DNA of 64,000 bases from VAZQ01 sp050179645 (GTDB lineage: Bacteria > Pseudomonadota > Alphaproteobacteria > Rhizobiales > Xanthobacteraceae): positions 1-64,000 of the forward strand of contig JBFXEX010000001.1 in NCBI GenBank assembly GCA_050179645.1, given 5' to 3'. Under the pieces are notes generated by a model. It was not told the DNA's origin. It was given only the letters and a program-made list of their open reading frames with translations, and searched no databases. The translations under genes and the position numbers were made by a program. Below, piece by piece: positions 56,426 through 64,000 of this stretch (positions are counted from its first letter, which is position 1; the number at the start of each line of letters is the position of its first letter).

Positions 56426-56447
56426 CAATCAATAGTATGGACTTTTG
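56426..56447. promoter_or_regulatory. Candidate shared operator, copy 2
   Basis: Starts CAATCAAT and ends CTTTTG like the copy at 53256-53277. It lies in the 75-base divergent gap between the TPP enzyme gene and the dihydroxyphthalate-decarboxylase-like gene, where a regulator could control both directions. Confidence 0.35.
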
Positions 56448-56482
56448 TCGCACGCAACGATAGTGGTTTGAGAGGAGTCCTC

Positions 56483-57472
56483 ATGAGCCGTCTGCCTATC
56501 ACCATCGCAACCTGGGATTACGATCGGGTGCGCGCCCTGACCGACGGCCGCGTGCAGGTCGAGGGCTGCGACGTTAACTACATCACCATGCCGGTGGAGG
56601 AGTGCTTCGAGCGGGCGTTCTTTCACGGCGAGTTCGAGGTCGCCGAGATCGGCTTCAGTCCTCACCTGATCGCCTTGTCGCGCGGACCGACGCCCTATGT
56701 CGCAATCCCGGTCTTTCTGTCGCGGATGTTCAGGCATTCGGCGGTCTACATTCGGACCGACCGCGGAATCGCGGGGCCCGCCGCCCTGCGCGGGAAGCGC
56801 ATCGGCGTGCCCGAATACCAAATGTCGGCGGTGATGTGGTTTCGCGGATTTCTGCAGGACGAGTTCGGCATCGCCGCAAAGGACATCAACTGGGTGCAGG
56901 CCGGTCTCGAAAATCCGGGGCGTCGCGACAAGTTCCCGCTCAATCTGCCTGACGGTTTCCCACTCGTGTCGCGCAATGACACAGCTCTCTCCAGGATGCT
57001 GGCCGATGGCGAGATCGACGGGATTATCTCGGCGCGGCAGCCGTCATGCTTTGTCAGCAAGCATCCGATGGTGAGCCGGCTGTTTCCCGACTACCGCACG
57101 GCGGAGCGCGAGTATTACCGGAAGTCCAGGATATTCCCGATCATGCATGCGGTCGGGATCCGACGCGACATTTACGACAAGCACCGTTGGCTCGCCGCCA
57201 GCCTGTACAAGGCCTTCTTGCAGGCAAAGCGGCTTGCCGAGGCCGAATTCGTCGAGACGACGGCGCTCAAGGTCGGCCTGCCGTGGGTCACCGCGGAATA
57301 CGAGGCGACGACCGACGCCATGGGCGCGGATTTCTGGTCCTACGGCGTCGCGCCCAACTACAAGACGCTATCGACCATGGCGCGGTATTCTTATGAGCAG
57401 GGCCTGGCGGTCCGTTTGCTGGCGGTCGAAGAAATGTTTGCGGAAGGCAATTTGAGCGAGGCCCGAGTATAG
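56483..57472 (+). CDS. 4,5-Dihydroxyphthalate-decarboxylase-like protein (NMT1-like fold)
   Basis: 329 residues from ATG 56483, with AGAGGAG upstream. 'LPITIATWDYDRVRALTDGR' at the start, 'MPVEECFERAFFHGEFEVAE' and 'LRGKRIGVPEYQMSAVMWFR' match the Pht5-like branch of periplasmic-binding-protein folds without a signal peptide. Characterised members remove a carboxyl group from 4,5-dihydroxyphthalate. The absence of a signal peptide fits a cytoplasmic enzyme. It is the first gene of a plus-strand run with the ring-cleavage dioxygenase, hydrolase and a Bug receptor. The true substrate is uncertain. Confidence 0.8.
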   Translation: MSRLPITIATWDYDRVRALTDGRVQVEGCDVNYITMPVEECFERAFFHGEFEVAEIGFSPHLIALSRGPTPYVAIPVFLSRMFRHSAVYIRTDRGIAGPAALRGKRIGVPEYQMSAVMWFRGFLQDEFGIAAKDINWVQAGLENPGRRDKFPLNLPDGFPLVSRNDTALSRMLADGEIDGIISARQPSCFVSKHPMVSRLFPDYRTAEREYYRKSRIFPIMHAVGIRRDIYDKHRWLAASLYKAFLQAKRLAEAEFVETTALKVGLPWVTAEYEATTDAMGADFWSYGVAPNYKTLSTMARYSYEQGLAVRLLAVEEMFAEGNLSEARV

Positions 57473-57483
57473 CGGAGGATACG

Positions 57484-58425
57484 ATGACCGTCCAACTGAT
57501 CTGCTGCTCGCACAGTCCGTTGATGACGACCGACGTCGAGGAATCGCAGCCCGACACGCATGCGCAATTCTTCAAGGAAATGGATTCCGCGGCTGACGCT
57601 CTGCGCAAGTTCGATCCGGATCTCGTCGTGGTCTTCGGCCCGGATCATTTCAACGGTTTCTTCTACGAGCTGATGCCGTCATTCTGCGTCGGCACCGCGG
57701 CCGAAGGGACCAAGGACTGGCATCTGGAAAGTGGGCCGCTCCGGGTGCCGCGCGAGCTTGCGTTGTCCTGCGTGCGGTTCCTGCAATCGCGAGACTTCGA
57801 CGTCGCGATCTCGCACCAGATGAAGGTCGACCACGGCATCACGATTCCGCTGTTCAAGCTCACCGGTGCGCTCAACCGCTACAACGTACTCCCGGTCTTC
57901 ATCAATTGCGCCGCCGATCCTCGCCCGTCGTTCCGGCGCGTGCGCGCCTTCGGCGAAGCCATCGGCGCATTTTTCGCCGACAAGGACATGCGCATCACCG
58001 TCGTGGGCTCCGGCGGCTTGTCGCACGATCCACCGACCCCTCGGCTCGAACTGAGCCCACCCGACGTGGCGCGCCGCCTGATCGTCCGGCAGACACCGTC
58101 CCAGGATGAACTCGACGCTCGCGAAAGCCGCGTCATCAAGGCGGCACGGGATCTCGTGGTCGGCAAGGGCCCCTGCTTGCCGCCGAGCGAGCGGTGGGAC
58201 CGGGATTTCCTGACGACGTTTCTCGGCCCCAGGCACGAGGAATTCGACCGAATGAGCGACGCGGAAATCGATCGCGTCGCGGGATTCGGCGCGCACGAGG
58301 TCCGCACTTGGGTCGCGGCGGCGGCCGCCGCCCGCACCATGGGCGATCTGCGTCCGGAGCTTCGCTACTACCACCTCGTCCCCGAGTGGATCACCGGAAT
58401 GGGCATTGTCGTCGGCCAGAACTGA
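57484..58425 (+). CDS. mhpB: MhpB-type extradiol dioxygenase (2,3-dihydroxyphenylpropionate 1,2-dioxygenase family)
   Basis: 313 residues, one fewer than E. coli MhpB. Matching motifs are 'CCSHSPLM' (His10), 'FGPDHFNGFFYELMP' (His55), 'QMKVDHGITIPL' (His117, reference His115) and 'GSGGLSHDPP' (His181, reference His179). 'RYYHLVPEWITGMG' at the C-terminus is also conserved. The enzyme opens 2,3-dihydroxyphenylpropionate or dihydroxycinnamate rings meta to one hydroxyl with ferrous iron. It starts 11 bases after the decarboxylase-like gene. The specific aryl substrate may differ. Confidence 0.9.
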   Translation: MTVQLICCSHSPLMTTDVEESQPDTHAQFFKEMDSAADALRKFDPDLVVVFGPDHFNGFFYELMPSFCVGTAAEGTKDWHLESGPLRVPRELALSCVRFLQSRDFDVAISHQMKVDHGITIPLFKLTGALNRYNVLPVFINCAADPRPSFRRVRAFGEAIGAFFADKDMRITVVGSGGLSHDPPTPRLELSPPDVARRLIVRQTPSQDELDARESRVIKAARDLVVGKGPCLPPSERWDRDFLTTFLGPRHEEFDRMSDAEIDRVAGFGAHEVRTWVAAAAAARTMGDLRPELRYYHLVPEWITGMGIVVGQN

Positions 58426-58468
58426 CGCACAAAGTCAAAGAACAAGCGGCCACGGGAGGACGACGAAG

Positions 58469-59347
58469 ATGACGGTTCGCGAGCACGCCACTGGCTCGGC
58501 CCGCTCCGGCGACGTTGAGTTGTTCTATCGCCGGTTTGGCCGTCCGGGCCGCACCCCGGTGCTGATCGTGCACGGCCTCTCGTATTTTTCCTACGACTGG
58601 ATCGAACCCGCCTCCCGCATCGCCTCCGACCGGGAAATCGTCGCCATGGACATGCGTGGCTTCGGCAACTCGGATTGCAGCCCGACGCGCGACTACAAGC
58701 TCGACACGCTCAGCGCGGACGTGATCTGCCTGCTCGACCATCTCGGGTGGCAAAAGGCGGTGCTGATGGGGCACTCGTTCGGCGGGCGGGTTTGCCTCGC
58801 GACCGCCGGCTGGCGGCCCGAGCGTACCGCAGGGCTCATCCTCGTCGACTTCGCTCCGGATATCGCGCCGGAAGGACGGCGCCACACCGCCGAGCGCATC
58901 GGCCTGCAGCCAGACGTGTTCGCCTCGGTTGACGCGGCGCTGGCCTATCACGGCCACGACAATGTGCCGGCCGCCTCCCCACTCCGGAAGCGCTACGAGG
59001 CGTTCCTGAAGAAGAGTGAGTCAGGCTACGTCCTGCGACGCGATCTCGCCTTCCGCGACAGTTTCAAGAAGGCCCTCGACACCGGACAGTCGGCGCCGGT
59101 GCCAGCGTTTCTCTGGCCAATGCTGCAAGAGCTTAAGGTGCCGGCGCTGATCATCCGGGGCAGCGAATCCGACATGTTCGCGCCCGGAACGCTGCCGAAG
59201 GTACGCGCTGTCAATCCTCGGGTCACGGCGCTCGAACTCCAGGGCAGCCATGATCTGGCCGGCGACAATCCCGACGGCCTGGTCATGGCGGTCCGTCAAT
59301 TCCTTGAAAAAAATGAAGACCCACTCAGCGTTATGGGAGGGAGTTGA
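58469..59347 (+). CDS. MhpC-like alpha/beta hydrolase (meta-cleavage product hydrolase)
   Basis: 292 residues from ATG 58469, with GGGAGGA ten bases upstream. The fold markers are 'IVHGLSYFSYDW' (oxyanion), nucleophile elbow 'LMGHSFGGRVC' (Ser103), 'RGSESDMFAPG' (Asp) and 'LQGSHDLAGDNP' (His). In the Mhp pathway this enzyme splits the ring-opened diketo acid into succinate or fumarate and 2-hydroxypentadienoate. Its place directly after mhpB supports that role. Substrate fit is inference. Confidence 0.85.
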   Translation: MTVREHATGSARSGDVELFYRRFGRPGRTPVLIVHGLSYFSYDWIEPASRIASDREIVAMDMRGFGNSDCSPTRDYKLDTLSADVICLLDHLGWQKAVLMGHSFGGRVCLATAGWRPERTAGLILVDFAPDIAPEGRRHTAERIGLQPDVFASVDAALAYHGHDNVPAASPLRKRYEAFLKKSESGYVLRRDLAFRDSFKKALDTGQSAPVPAFLWPMLQELKVPALIIRGSESDMFAPGTLPKVRAVNPRVTALELQGSHDLAGDNPDGLVMAVRQFLEKNEDPLSVMGGS

Positions 59348-59350
59348 TCC

Positions 59351-60340
59351 ATGCAGAAGCCTCTCTTTGCCGGCGCGCTGTTGCTGGTCGTTGCCGGCCT
59401 TGGCGCGCACGCACAATCGCCCGCACCGAGCCAGTCGCAGAAGTGGCCGGACCGCCCGATCCGCTGGATCGTACCGTATCCTGCGGGCGGCGGAACCGAT
59501 GTCGTTGCGCGCGCCGTGGCGGACCAGCTGTCACAATCGCTGCACCAGCCGGTGATTGTCGACAATCGCCCCGGCGGCAACACCATTATCGGCACCGCAA
59601 CCGTGGCGCAGGCGGCGCCGGATGGCTCCACGATCGGCCTGATCACCGACGCGTTTGCGGCCAACGTCGCGCTCAGCCGGCAGATGCCCTACGATTCCGA
59701 GCGCGACTTCGTGCCGATCGTCCAATTGACGCGGGTGCCGTTCGTCCTGATCGTCAACCCCAAGCTCGTGCCCATGCGCACGCTCCCGGAAATGATCAGT
59801 TACGCTAAAGCCAATCCCGGCTGGCTGACGGCAGCGACGCTCGGACCCGGCAGTCCGCATGAAACCGCGATGACCTGGTTCAAGAGCATGACCGGGATCG
59901 ACATGCTGATCGTGCCCTATCGTGGCGGCAACCTGGCCATGACGGACCTTATCGGTGGTCAGGTCAAAGCCATGATGTCCGGCGCCCCGGCCGCGGAACA
60001 GATCATCAAGTCGGGAAATGCCTTCCCGATCGCAATGGCGAGCGCAGCGCGGCTCAAGGGTATGCCGGATGTTCCCACCTTCGCCGAGCAGGGCTATCCG
60101 GAATTCACCTTCGCGTCCTGGTTCGGCGTCGTCGCCCCGAGCAAGCTGCCGGCGGAATTGCAGCAACGGCTGAACGCCGAGATCAATCGGGCGCTCGAAA
60201 CCAAGAGCGTGCGCGATCGAATCGTGACTGCGGGTGGCGAGGTGATCGGCGGTCCACCGGAACGCTTGAACGAGACTATTCGCGAGTCGATCGAGCGGTA
60301 TCGGAAAATTCTTGCCCTCACCGGGAGCAAGCCGAACTGA
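59351..60340 (+). CDS. Bug/TctC-family tripartite tricarboxylate receptor, copy 2
   Basis: 329 residues with a signal peptide ending near 'VAGLGAHAQSPA'. Family sites: 'WPDRPIRWIVPYPAGGGTDV', 'VIVDNRPGGNTIIGTATVAQ' and 'TFAEQGYPEFTFASWFGVV'. It starts three bases after the hydrolase stop, so it belongs to the ring-cleavage operon, and it probably binds the aromatic acid feeding it. Unlike copy 1 it is on a catabolic transcript. Confidence 0.92.
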   Translation: MQKPLFAGALLLVVAGLGAHAQSPAPSQSQKWPDRPIRWIVPYPAGGGTDVVARAVADQLSQSLHQPVIVDNRPGGNTIIGTATVAQAAPDGSTIGLITDAFAANVALSRQMPYDSERDFVPIVQLTRVPFVLIVNPKLVPMRTLPEMISYAKANPGWLTAATLGPGSPHETAMTWFKSMTGIDMLIVPYRGGNLAMTDLIGGQVKAMMSGAPAAEQIIKSGNAFPIAMASAARLKGMPDVPTFAEQGYPEFTFASWFGVVAPSKLPAELQQRLNAEINRALETKSVRDRIVTAGGEVIGGPPERLNETIRESIERYRKILALTGSKPN

Positions 60341-60385
60341 AAAACGCTGCGCCAGAGAACAGAAAAAGCACCATGGAGGAACGTC

Positions 60386-60496
60386 ATGAACAAATTCATC
60401 GTTACCGCGATTTCATCGCTCGCATTGACGGCTGGACTCCAGCGGCTCGCGGCGCAGAACTACCCCTCTCGGCCAGTCCGCGCGCTTCACCGTTAA
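60386..60496 (+). pseudogene. Truncated Bug/TctC receptor, N-terminal remnant
   Basis: 36 codons from ATG 60386 (GGAGG upstream). It reads as a Bug signal peptide 'MNKFIVTAISSLALTAGLQR' followed by 'LAAQNYPSRPVR', the mature start, then breaks into 'ALHR' and TAA where the family continues 'IVPFxAGG'. No continuation is found in any frame nearby. It is the stump of a receptor gene lost by deletion, lying 45 bases after intact copy 2. Confidence 0.8.
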
Positions 60497-60698
60497 ACGG
60501 CTCAATCTGCAAAGTCGATCGTTCTGAGGCCAGCTACGTCCGCGCGCCGTTGTTGATCAGAGGTCCACTAACTCACTTCAGGACACGACAATGCGAAAGG
60601 TCTGAATAACGGAGTAAGTGCATTTCAACGCATACGCACCAGTTGAGAGCACCTGGCCATTCGTGTTGTTATCGTCCCGCGCGCTCATAGGAAGAGAA
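60497..60698. other. Region between receptor stump and amidohydrolase gene
   Basis: About 200 bases with lower GC. It contains the likely deletion scar after 60496. GGAAGAG precedes ATG 60699. No gene seen. Confidence 0.4.
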
Positions 60699-61550
60699 AT
60701 GATCGCTGATGCGCAAGTTCACATTTGGGGTGACGAAACCGCCGAACGCCCATGGGTTCCAGGCGGGCAAGCCAGGTTGCGGCATATGGGACATCTTCCT
60801 TCTCTGACGGCCGACTACCTGATTGGCATGATGAATGATGCCGACATAGCGCGCGCGGTAATCGTCCCGCCGACATGGGACCGGGACCGCTTGGACGTCG
60901 GCCTCGACGCCTGTGAGCGATACCCAGATCGATTTCGCATTATGGCGCGCATCCCGGTGAACCAACTCGAGGAAGCTCGCGATCTGATGCAATCTTGGTC
61001 GGGACGTTCCGCCATTGCTGGCGTCCGCCTGACTTTCAGTTTCGACGGCGAGCGCGAGTGGATTAATGATGGCACGGCGGATTGGTTTTGGCCTTACGCG
61101 GAGGAACAAGATATTCCGGTGATGCTCTTGGTTCCACACGCTAAAAAGAAGGTTGCAGAGATCGCCGCCGCGCATCCCCGACTGAGGCTGGCGATTGATC
61201 ATCTGGGCATCCTGGGCAATACCGTTGATGAAAATATCGCGCCATACGTCGAAGCAACCGCTGAACTCGCCAGCCTGCCCAACGTGACGGTCAAGCTGAC
61301 GAATCTGCCGAGCTTCTCTACCGCCCCGTATCCGTTTGCAAATTTGTTGCCTTATGTTCGCTCGCTCGTGAGAGCCTTTGGAGCTCACCGTTGTTTCTGG
61401 GGCACCGATATATCGCGGATGCTCGGCAAGTATCGTGTTGCGTATCCGGAGGCCGTAGCGCTTGTAAGAACGCATATGACGTTCTTGACCGAACATGAAA
61501 AACGATTGATCCTTGGCGAGGCGCTCTGTCGATGGCTGCGGTGGCCGTGA
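60699..61550 (+). CDS. Amidohydrolase-2-type metal-dependent hydrolase (LigI/4-oxalomesaconate-hydratase-like superfamily)
   Basis: 283 residues from ATG 60699. The TIM-barrel start 'MIADAQVHIWGDE' has Q-x-H where the classic motif is H-x-H, a form seen in the lactonase branch. Others are 'DHLGILGNTV' near residue 167 (His) and 'CFWGTDISRMLGK' near residue 229 (Asp). Enzymes here hydrolyse lactones or decarboxylate aromatic acids such as those of the 2-pyrone-4,6-dicarboxylate route. Its role in the cluster is unclear. GC is lower than in the mhp genes. Confidence 0.8.
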   Translation: MIADAQVHIWGDETAERPWVPGGQARLRHMGHLPSLTADYLIGMMNDADIARAVIVPPTWDRDRLDVGLDACERYPDRFRIMARIPVNQLEEARDLMQSWSGRSAIAGVRLTFSFDGEREWINDGTADWFWPYAEEQDIPVMLLVPHAKKKVAEIAAAHPRLRLAIDHLGILGNTVDENIAPYVEATAELASLPNVTVKLTNLPSFSTAPYPFANLLPYVRSLVRAFGAHRCFWGTDISRMLGKYRVAYPEAVALVRTHMTFLTEHEKRLILGEALCRWLRWP

Positions 61551-61573
61551 CCGGTAATATTGTTTGAAGCTCA

Positions 61574-61597
61574 ATGAACGTCCTGTTTGGCGTTCAT
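61574..61597 (+). terminator. Hairpin after the amidohydrolase gene
   Basis: ATGAACG, loop of ten, CGTTCAT: a 7-bp stem 23 bases after the stop. It is followed by CGTCTCCCCTCC without a T-run, so it is a weak terminator candidate. Confidence 0.45.
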
Positions 61598-61766
61598 CGT
61601 CTCCCCTCCGTGTTCAGAGGATAGCAACACGCGATGTCTCACGGCTGGTCCCGCTTGTGTTCTCCCCATGCCTGGCCGATAGGACTTGCACTAGAAACTG
61701 GGTCATGGCTTGGGCACGGCCGGATCAGCTAATCGCGATCTCTCGCGAGAGGAAACCGCAGCTGGT

Positions 61767-62572
61767 GACCCGCCGGAGACCGTTGTCCGCTGGCATCGCG
61801 CTGGCTTTCGCTCGTACTGGCGCTGGAAATCGAGGCGCCGCATAGGACGCCCTACCCTACCGGTCGATATCCGAAAGTTGATCCGGGAAATGAGCATTGC
61901 CAATCCATTATGGGGAGCGTCCCGGATTCATGGTGAACTCCTCAAACTCGGGATTGATGTCGGGCAGACCAGCGTAGCCAAGTATATGGCGCGGAGGCGC
62001 GGGCCACCCTCGCAAGGATGGAGGGGCCTTTCTTCTCAATCATGCCGATGGCATTACCGCTATGGACTTGTTCGTGGTGCCAACGGTTTCGTTCCGGCTC
62101 TTGTACGGCCTGCTAATCATGGATCATGGCCGGCGGCGAATCTTGTGGCTTGGCGTAACGACGCATCCAACTGCGGAATGGCTCGCCAATCAACTCACCC
62201 AAGCCTGCGGCTGGGACTCGGTTCCCACCTACCTGCTTCGCGATCGGGATGTCTGCTACGGCCGCGTCTTCACGCGCCGCCTTCGCGCTCTAGGTATACG
62301 TGATCGCCCGACATCCCCTCGCTCACCCTGGCAAAACGGCTATGCGGAGCGTCTGATCGGGTCTATCCGACGGGAATGCCTCGACCACGTCGTGGTGTTC
62401 GGAGAACGGCATTTACGTCATGTGCTTTCCTGCTACATGGAATGTACAATTCTACCGAACGCGTCTCTCTTTAGGAAAGGACGCCCCAATCAAACGCGCC
62501 ATTCAGGGCATCGGCCACCTTGAATGTCGTCCTGTACTCGGCGGCTTGCATCACCGATATGCGCGAGTCTAA
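61767..62572 (+). pseudogene. Integrase-core (rve/DDE) transposase, decayed
   Basis: Three frames must be joined to read it: 61767-~62025 ('PETVVRWHRAGFRSYWRWKS', 'GQTSVAKYMARRRGPP'), ~62041-62440 ('AMDLFVVPTVSFRLLYGLLI', 'LLRDRDVCYGRVF', 'GYAERLIGSIRRECLDH') and ~62474-62572 ('KDAPIKRAIQGIGHLECRPV'). The DDE residues (Asp in AMDLF, Asp in RDRD, Glu in RRE) are still present. The N-terminal third of the protein is missing. At least two frameshifts make it a remnant. Confidence 0.8.
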
Positions 62573-63071
62573 TTTACGACAGGGGGACAGCTGTCCTCAT
62601 TGCGGCTGTTGCGATTTGGATTATTAGAACATCAGTTCGGCGATGCGATGATTGTCGCCCCGGCTGTCCGGCGGAAAGCAGCTAACCTGCCGCAGTAGAG
62701 CCGCCCGAGAACATCTCAGAAAGTTTGAGTTGAGAATCACCGCCGGTGTTTCGGTTCCTCGCGCGATATAATCAACGCGCACGCGGCGCAAGAAATAAGC
62801 AAGCGAATCTCGTGGTCGAAACTGTACAGCTTACCGCCGTCAGGATTTCGTCGGAGCGGCTCGCGCCAGAATAGAAGTTCGGGCAAGATCACATCATCGC
62901 CAGAATCCAATTCTCGGAGCTACTCCACGACATAACTCAATGGCTCGTACTGGTGCTCCCTTCGCCGCGAACGTTCGTATGGCGGTCCAATCGGTCTTTC
63001 GCGATCTGCTTGGCTTCGGATTCAGCGTTCTAGGACCGAACTAAAGGGGGCAGCCGCTTGAAAGTTCACAC
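62573..63071. other. Region without recognisable gene
   Basis: 499 bases after the transposase remnant, containing GACAGGGGGACAGCTGTCC near 62579 (possibly the outer end of the old element). No gene or clear operator is seen. GC is lower than average. Confidence 0.45.
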
Positions 63072-64000
63072 CTAGTCGAGTTGCGGAATCTTTGCCACTT
63101 CGACAAGCTTGGCGAACCGCGCGATTTCCGACTTGAAGAAGACATCGAATTCGCCGGGAGTGCTGCCGACCGGCTGCAAGCCTACCGTCACCATTCGATC
63201 GCGCATGTCCGGCATCGCCAACGCGGCCGTGGTCGCCCGATGAATCGTATCAATGATGCCGATTGGCGTTCCTGCCCGCACAAATACTCCATACCAGGAT
63301 CCGCTTTCGAGACCGGTGTAGCCCAACTCGAGGAACGTCGGAAGGTCAGGAAGCGACCCCAGCCGCTTACGCCCTGTGATCGCGTACCCTTTGATGGCCT
63401 TTTCCTTGATTTGCGGTACGCCGGTGCTCAACGGCATAAATCCAAGCTGGACGTCCCCACTTATCAATGCGGCGAGCATCGGGGCGTCGCCACGATAGGG
63501 GATGTGCGCGATGTCCAACCCGGCCGCGTGCTTGAACGTCTCGGCCAGGATGTGCAGCGGCGCCCCGATGCCACTTGACCCGTAGTTCAACGTACCTGGC
63601 CGATCTTTGGCTGCTGCGATCAGTTCCTGGATAGTGGCAGCTGGATACTTATTAGATCCCACAAGCGGGAGCTGTGTATCAGCCAAATGCATGACAGGGG
63701 CGAGATCCTTGACAGGATCGTATGCCAGCTTCTTGTAAAGCGCCACGCTGCTCGCAATTCCCCCAACCGTAAGCAGGATCGTGTAACCGTCCGACGGCGA
63801 GTTCGCCACCATGGCGGCCCCGACGTTTCCTCCGGCACCCGGACGATTTTCGACTACAACCTTCTGATTGAACTGGTCTGCGAGCTTACCAGCTAGCACG
63901 CGCGCCACAACGTCAACCCCACCTCCGGCGGGAAACGGCACGATGATGCGGACGGTCTGATCCGGATATTTTTGCGCGAGCGCAGGGCTCGCGATCACGA
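63072..64000 (-). CDS. Bug/TctC-family receptor, copy 3 (5' end outside window)
   Basis: At least 308 residues. The reading frame is still open at the right edge, and 'MIASPALAQKYPDQ' looks like the end of a signal peptide, so the real start probably lies past 64000. Family sites: 'TVRIIVPFPAGGGVDVVARV', 'VVVENRPGAGGNVGAAMVAN', 'PTFLELGYTGLESGSWYGVF'. It is the third intact Bug receptor within 11 kb and differs from the two others. Confidence 0.9.
   Translation of the reverse strand, partial: VIASPALAQKYPDQTVRIIVPFPAGGGVDVVARVLAGKLADQFNQKVVVENRPGAGGNVGAAMVANSPSDGYTILLTVGGIASSVALYKKLAYDPVKDLAPVMHLADTQLPLVGSNKYPAATIQELIAAAKDRPGTLNYGSSGIGAPLHILAETFKHAAGLDIAHIPYRGDAPMLAALISGDVQLGFMPLSTGVPQIKEKAIKGYAITGRKRLGSLPDLPTFLELGYTGLESGSWYGVFVRAGTPIGIIDTIHRATTAALAMPDMRDRMVTVGLQPVGSTPGEFDVFFKSEIARFAKLVEVAKIPQLD

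Noticed and set aside
61574..61845. Coding frames on either strand between the amidohydrolase and the transposase remnant
   Set aside because: Short frames without family features. The stretch is A/T-richer and looks like degraded insertion DNA.

Overview
The window looks like a chromosomal segment of a GC-rich alphaproteobacterium of the order Hyphomicrobiales (Rhizobiales), near Bradyrhizobium, Rhodopseudomonas or Pseudolabrys. The support is the groESL operon behind a CIRCE operator, an HWE-type histidine kinase with a MASE1 sensor, a TorF-like porin, abundant TRAP and Bug-type solute receptors, and several families of short palindromic intergenic repeats typical of that order. The genus cannot be fixed from the sequence alone.

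Layout. Positions 1-9.8 kb hold the 3' end of an ABC substrate-binding gene, groES-groEL, a stand-alone ABC transmembrane protein, a Tat-type FAD oxidoreductase, a META-domain protein, a dienelactone hydrolase, a PF04392 substrate-binding gene broken by an in-frame stop, and an amidase. Positions 9.8-13.1 kb carry a TRAP transporter (dctP-dctQ-dctM) that continues into the amidase gene. Positions 13.4-23.3 kb carry an HPP protein, a porin, a DUF2165 protein, the MASE1/HWE kinase, an MFS exporter, a lower-GC pair (cytochrome P460 and an epoxide-hydrolase-like protein), a ketopantoate-reductase-like protein and a Lys/Ala/Pro-rich histone-like protein. Positions 23.4-30.4 kb carry a glycolate oxidase locus in which glcD is separated from glcE-glcF by a flavin monooxygenase-like gene, a small secreted protein and a secreted hydrolase-like protein. 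Positions 30.6-46.9 kb are general housekeeping and secreted-protein genes (cytochrome c, UspA, YbdK, TetR with class II aldolase, RDD, a TPP enzyme, two DUF922 paralogues, an APC permease, two tandem secreted paralogues, DUF3574, murA).

A tRNA-Thr(GGT) gene at 47.03 kb marks a change in character. From there to the right edge the DNA is mosaic: an IS5-family element, a DOPA-4,5-dioxygenase-family gene, a second TRAP transporter in the unusual order P-M-Q, an HCHL-like hydratase/lyase, three intact Bug (TctC) receptors and one truncated one, a GntR/UTRA regulator, a short TPP enzyme, a dihydroxyphthalate-decarboxylase-like protein, an MhpB-type extradiol dioxygenase, an MhpC-like hydrolase, an amidohydrolase, and a decayed integrase-core transposase. 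I read this as an aromatic-acid (phenylpropanoid or carboxylated catechol) uptake and ring-cleavage island. The enzyme set matches no textbook pathway completely: CoA ligase, aldehyde dehydrogenase, and MhpD/E/F are absent from the window. The HCHL-like enzyme has lost two residues that face the aromatic ring in the reference enzyme, which suggests an altered substrate.
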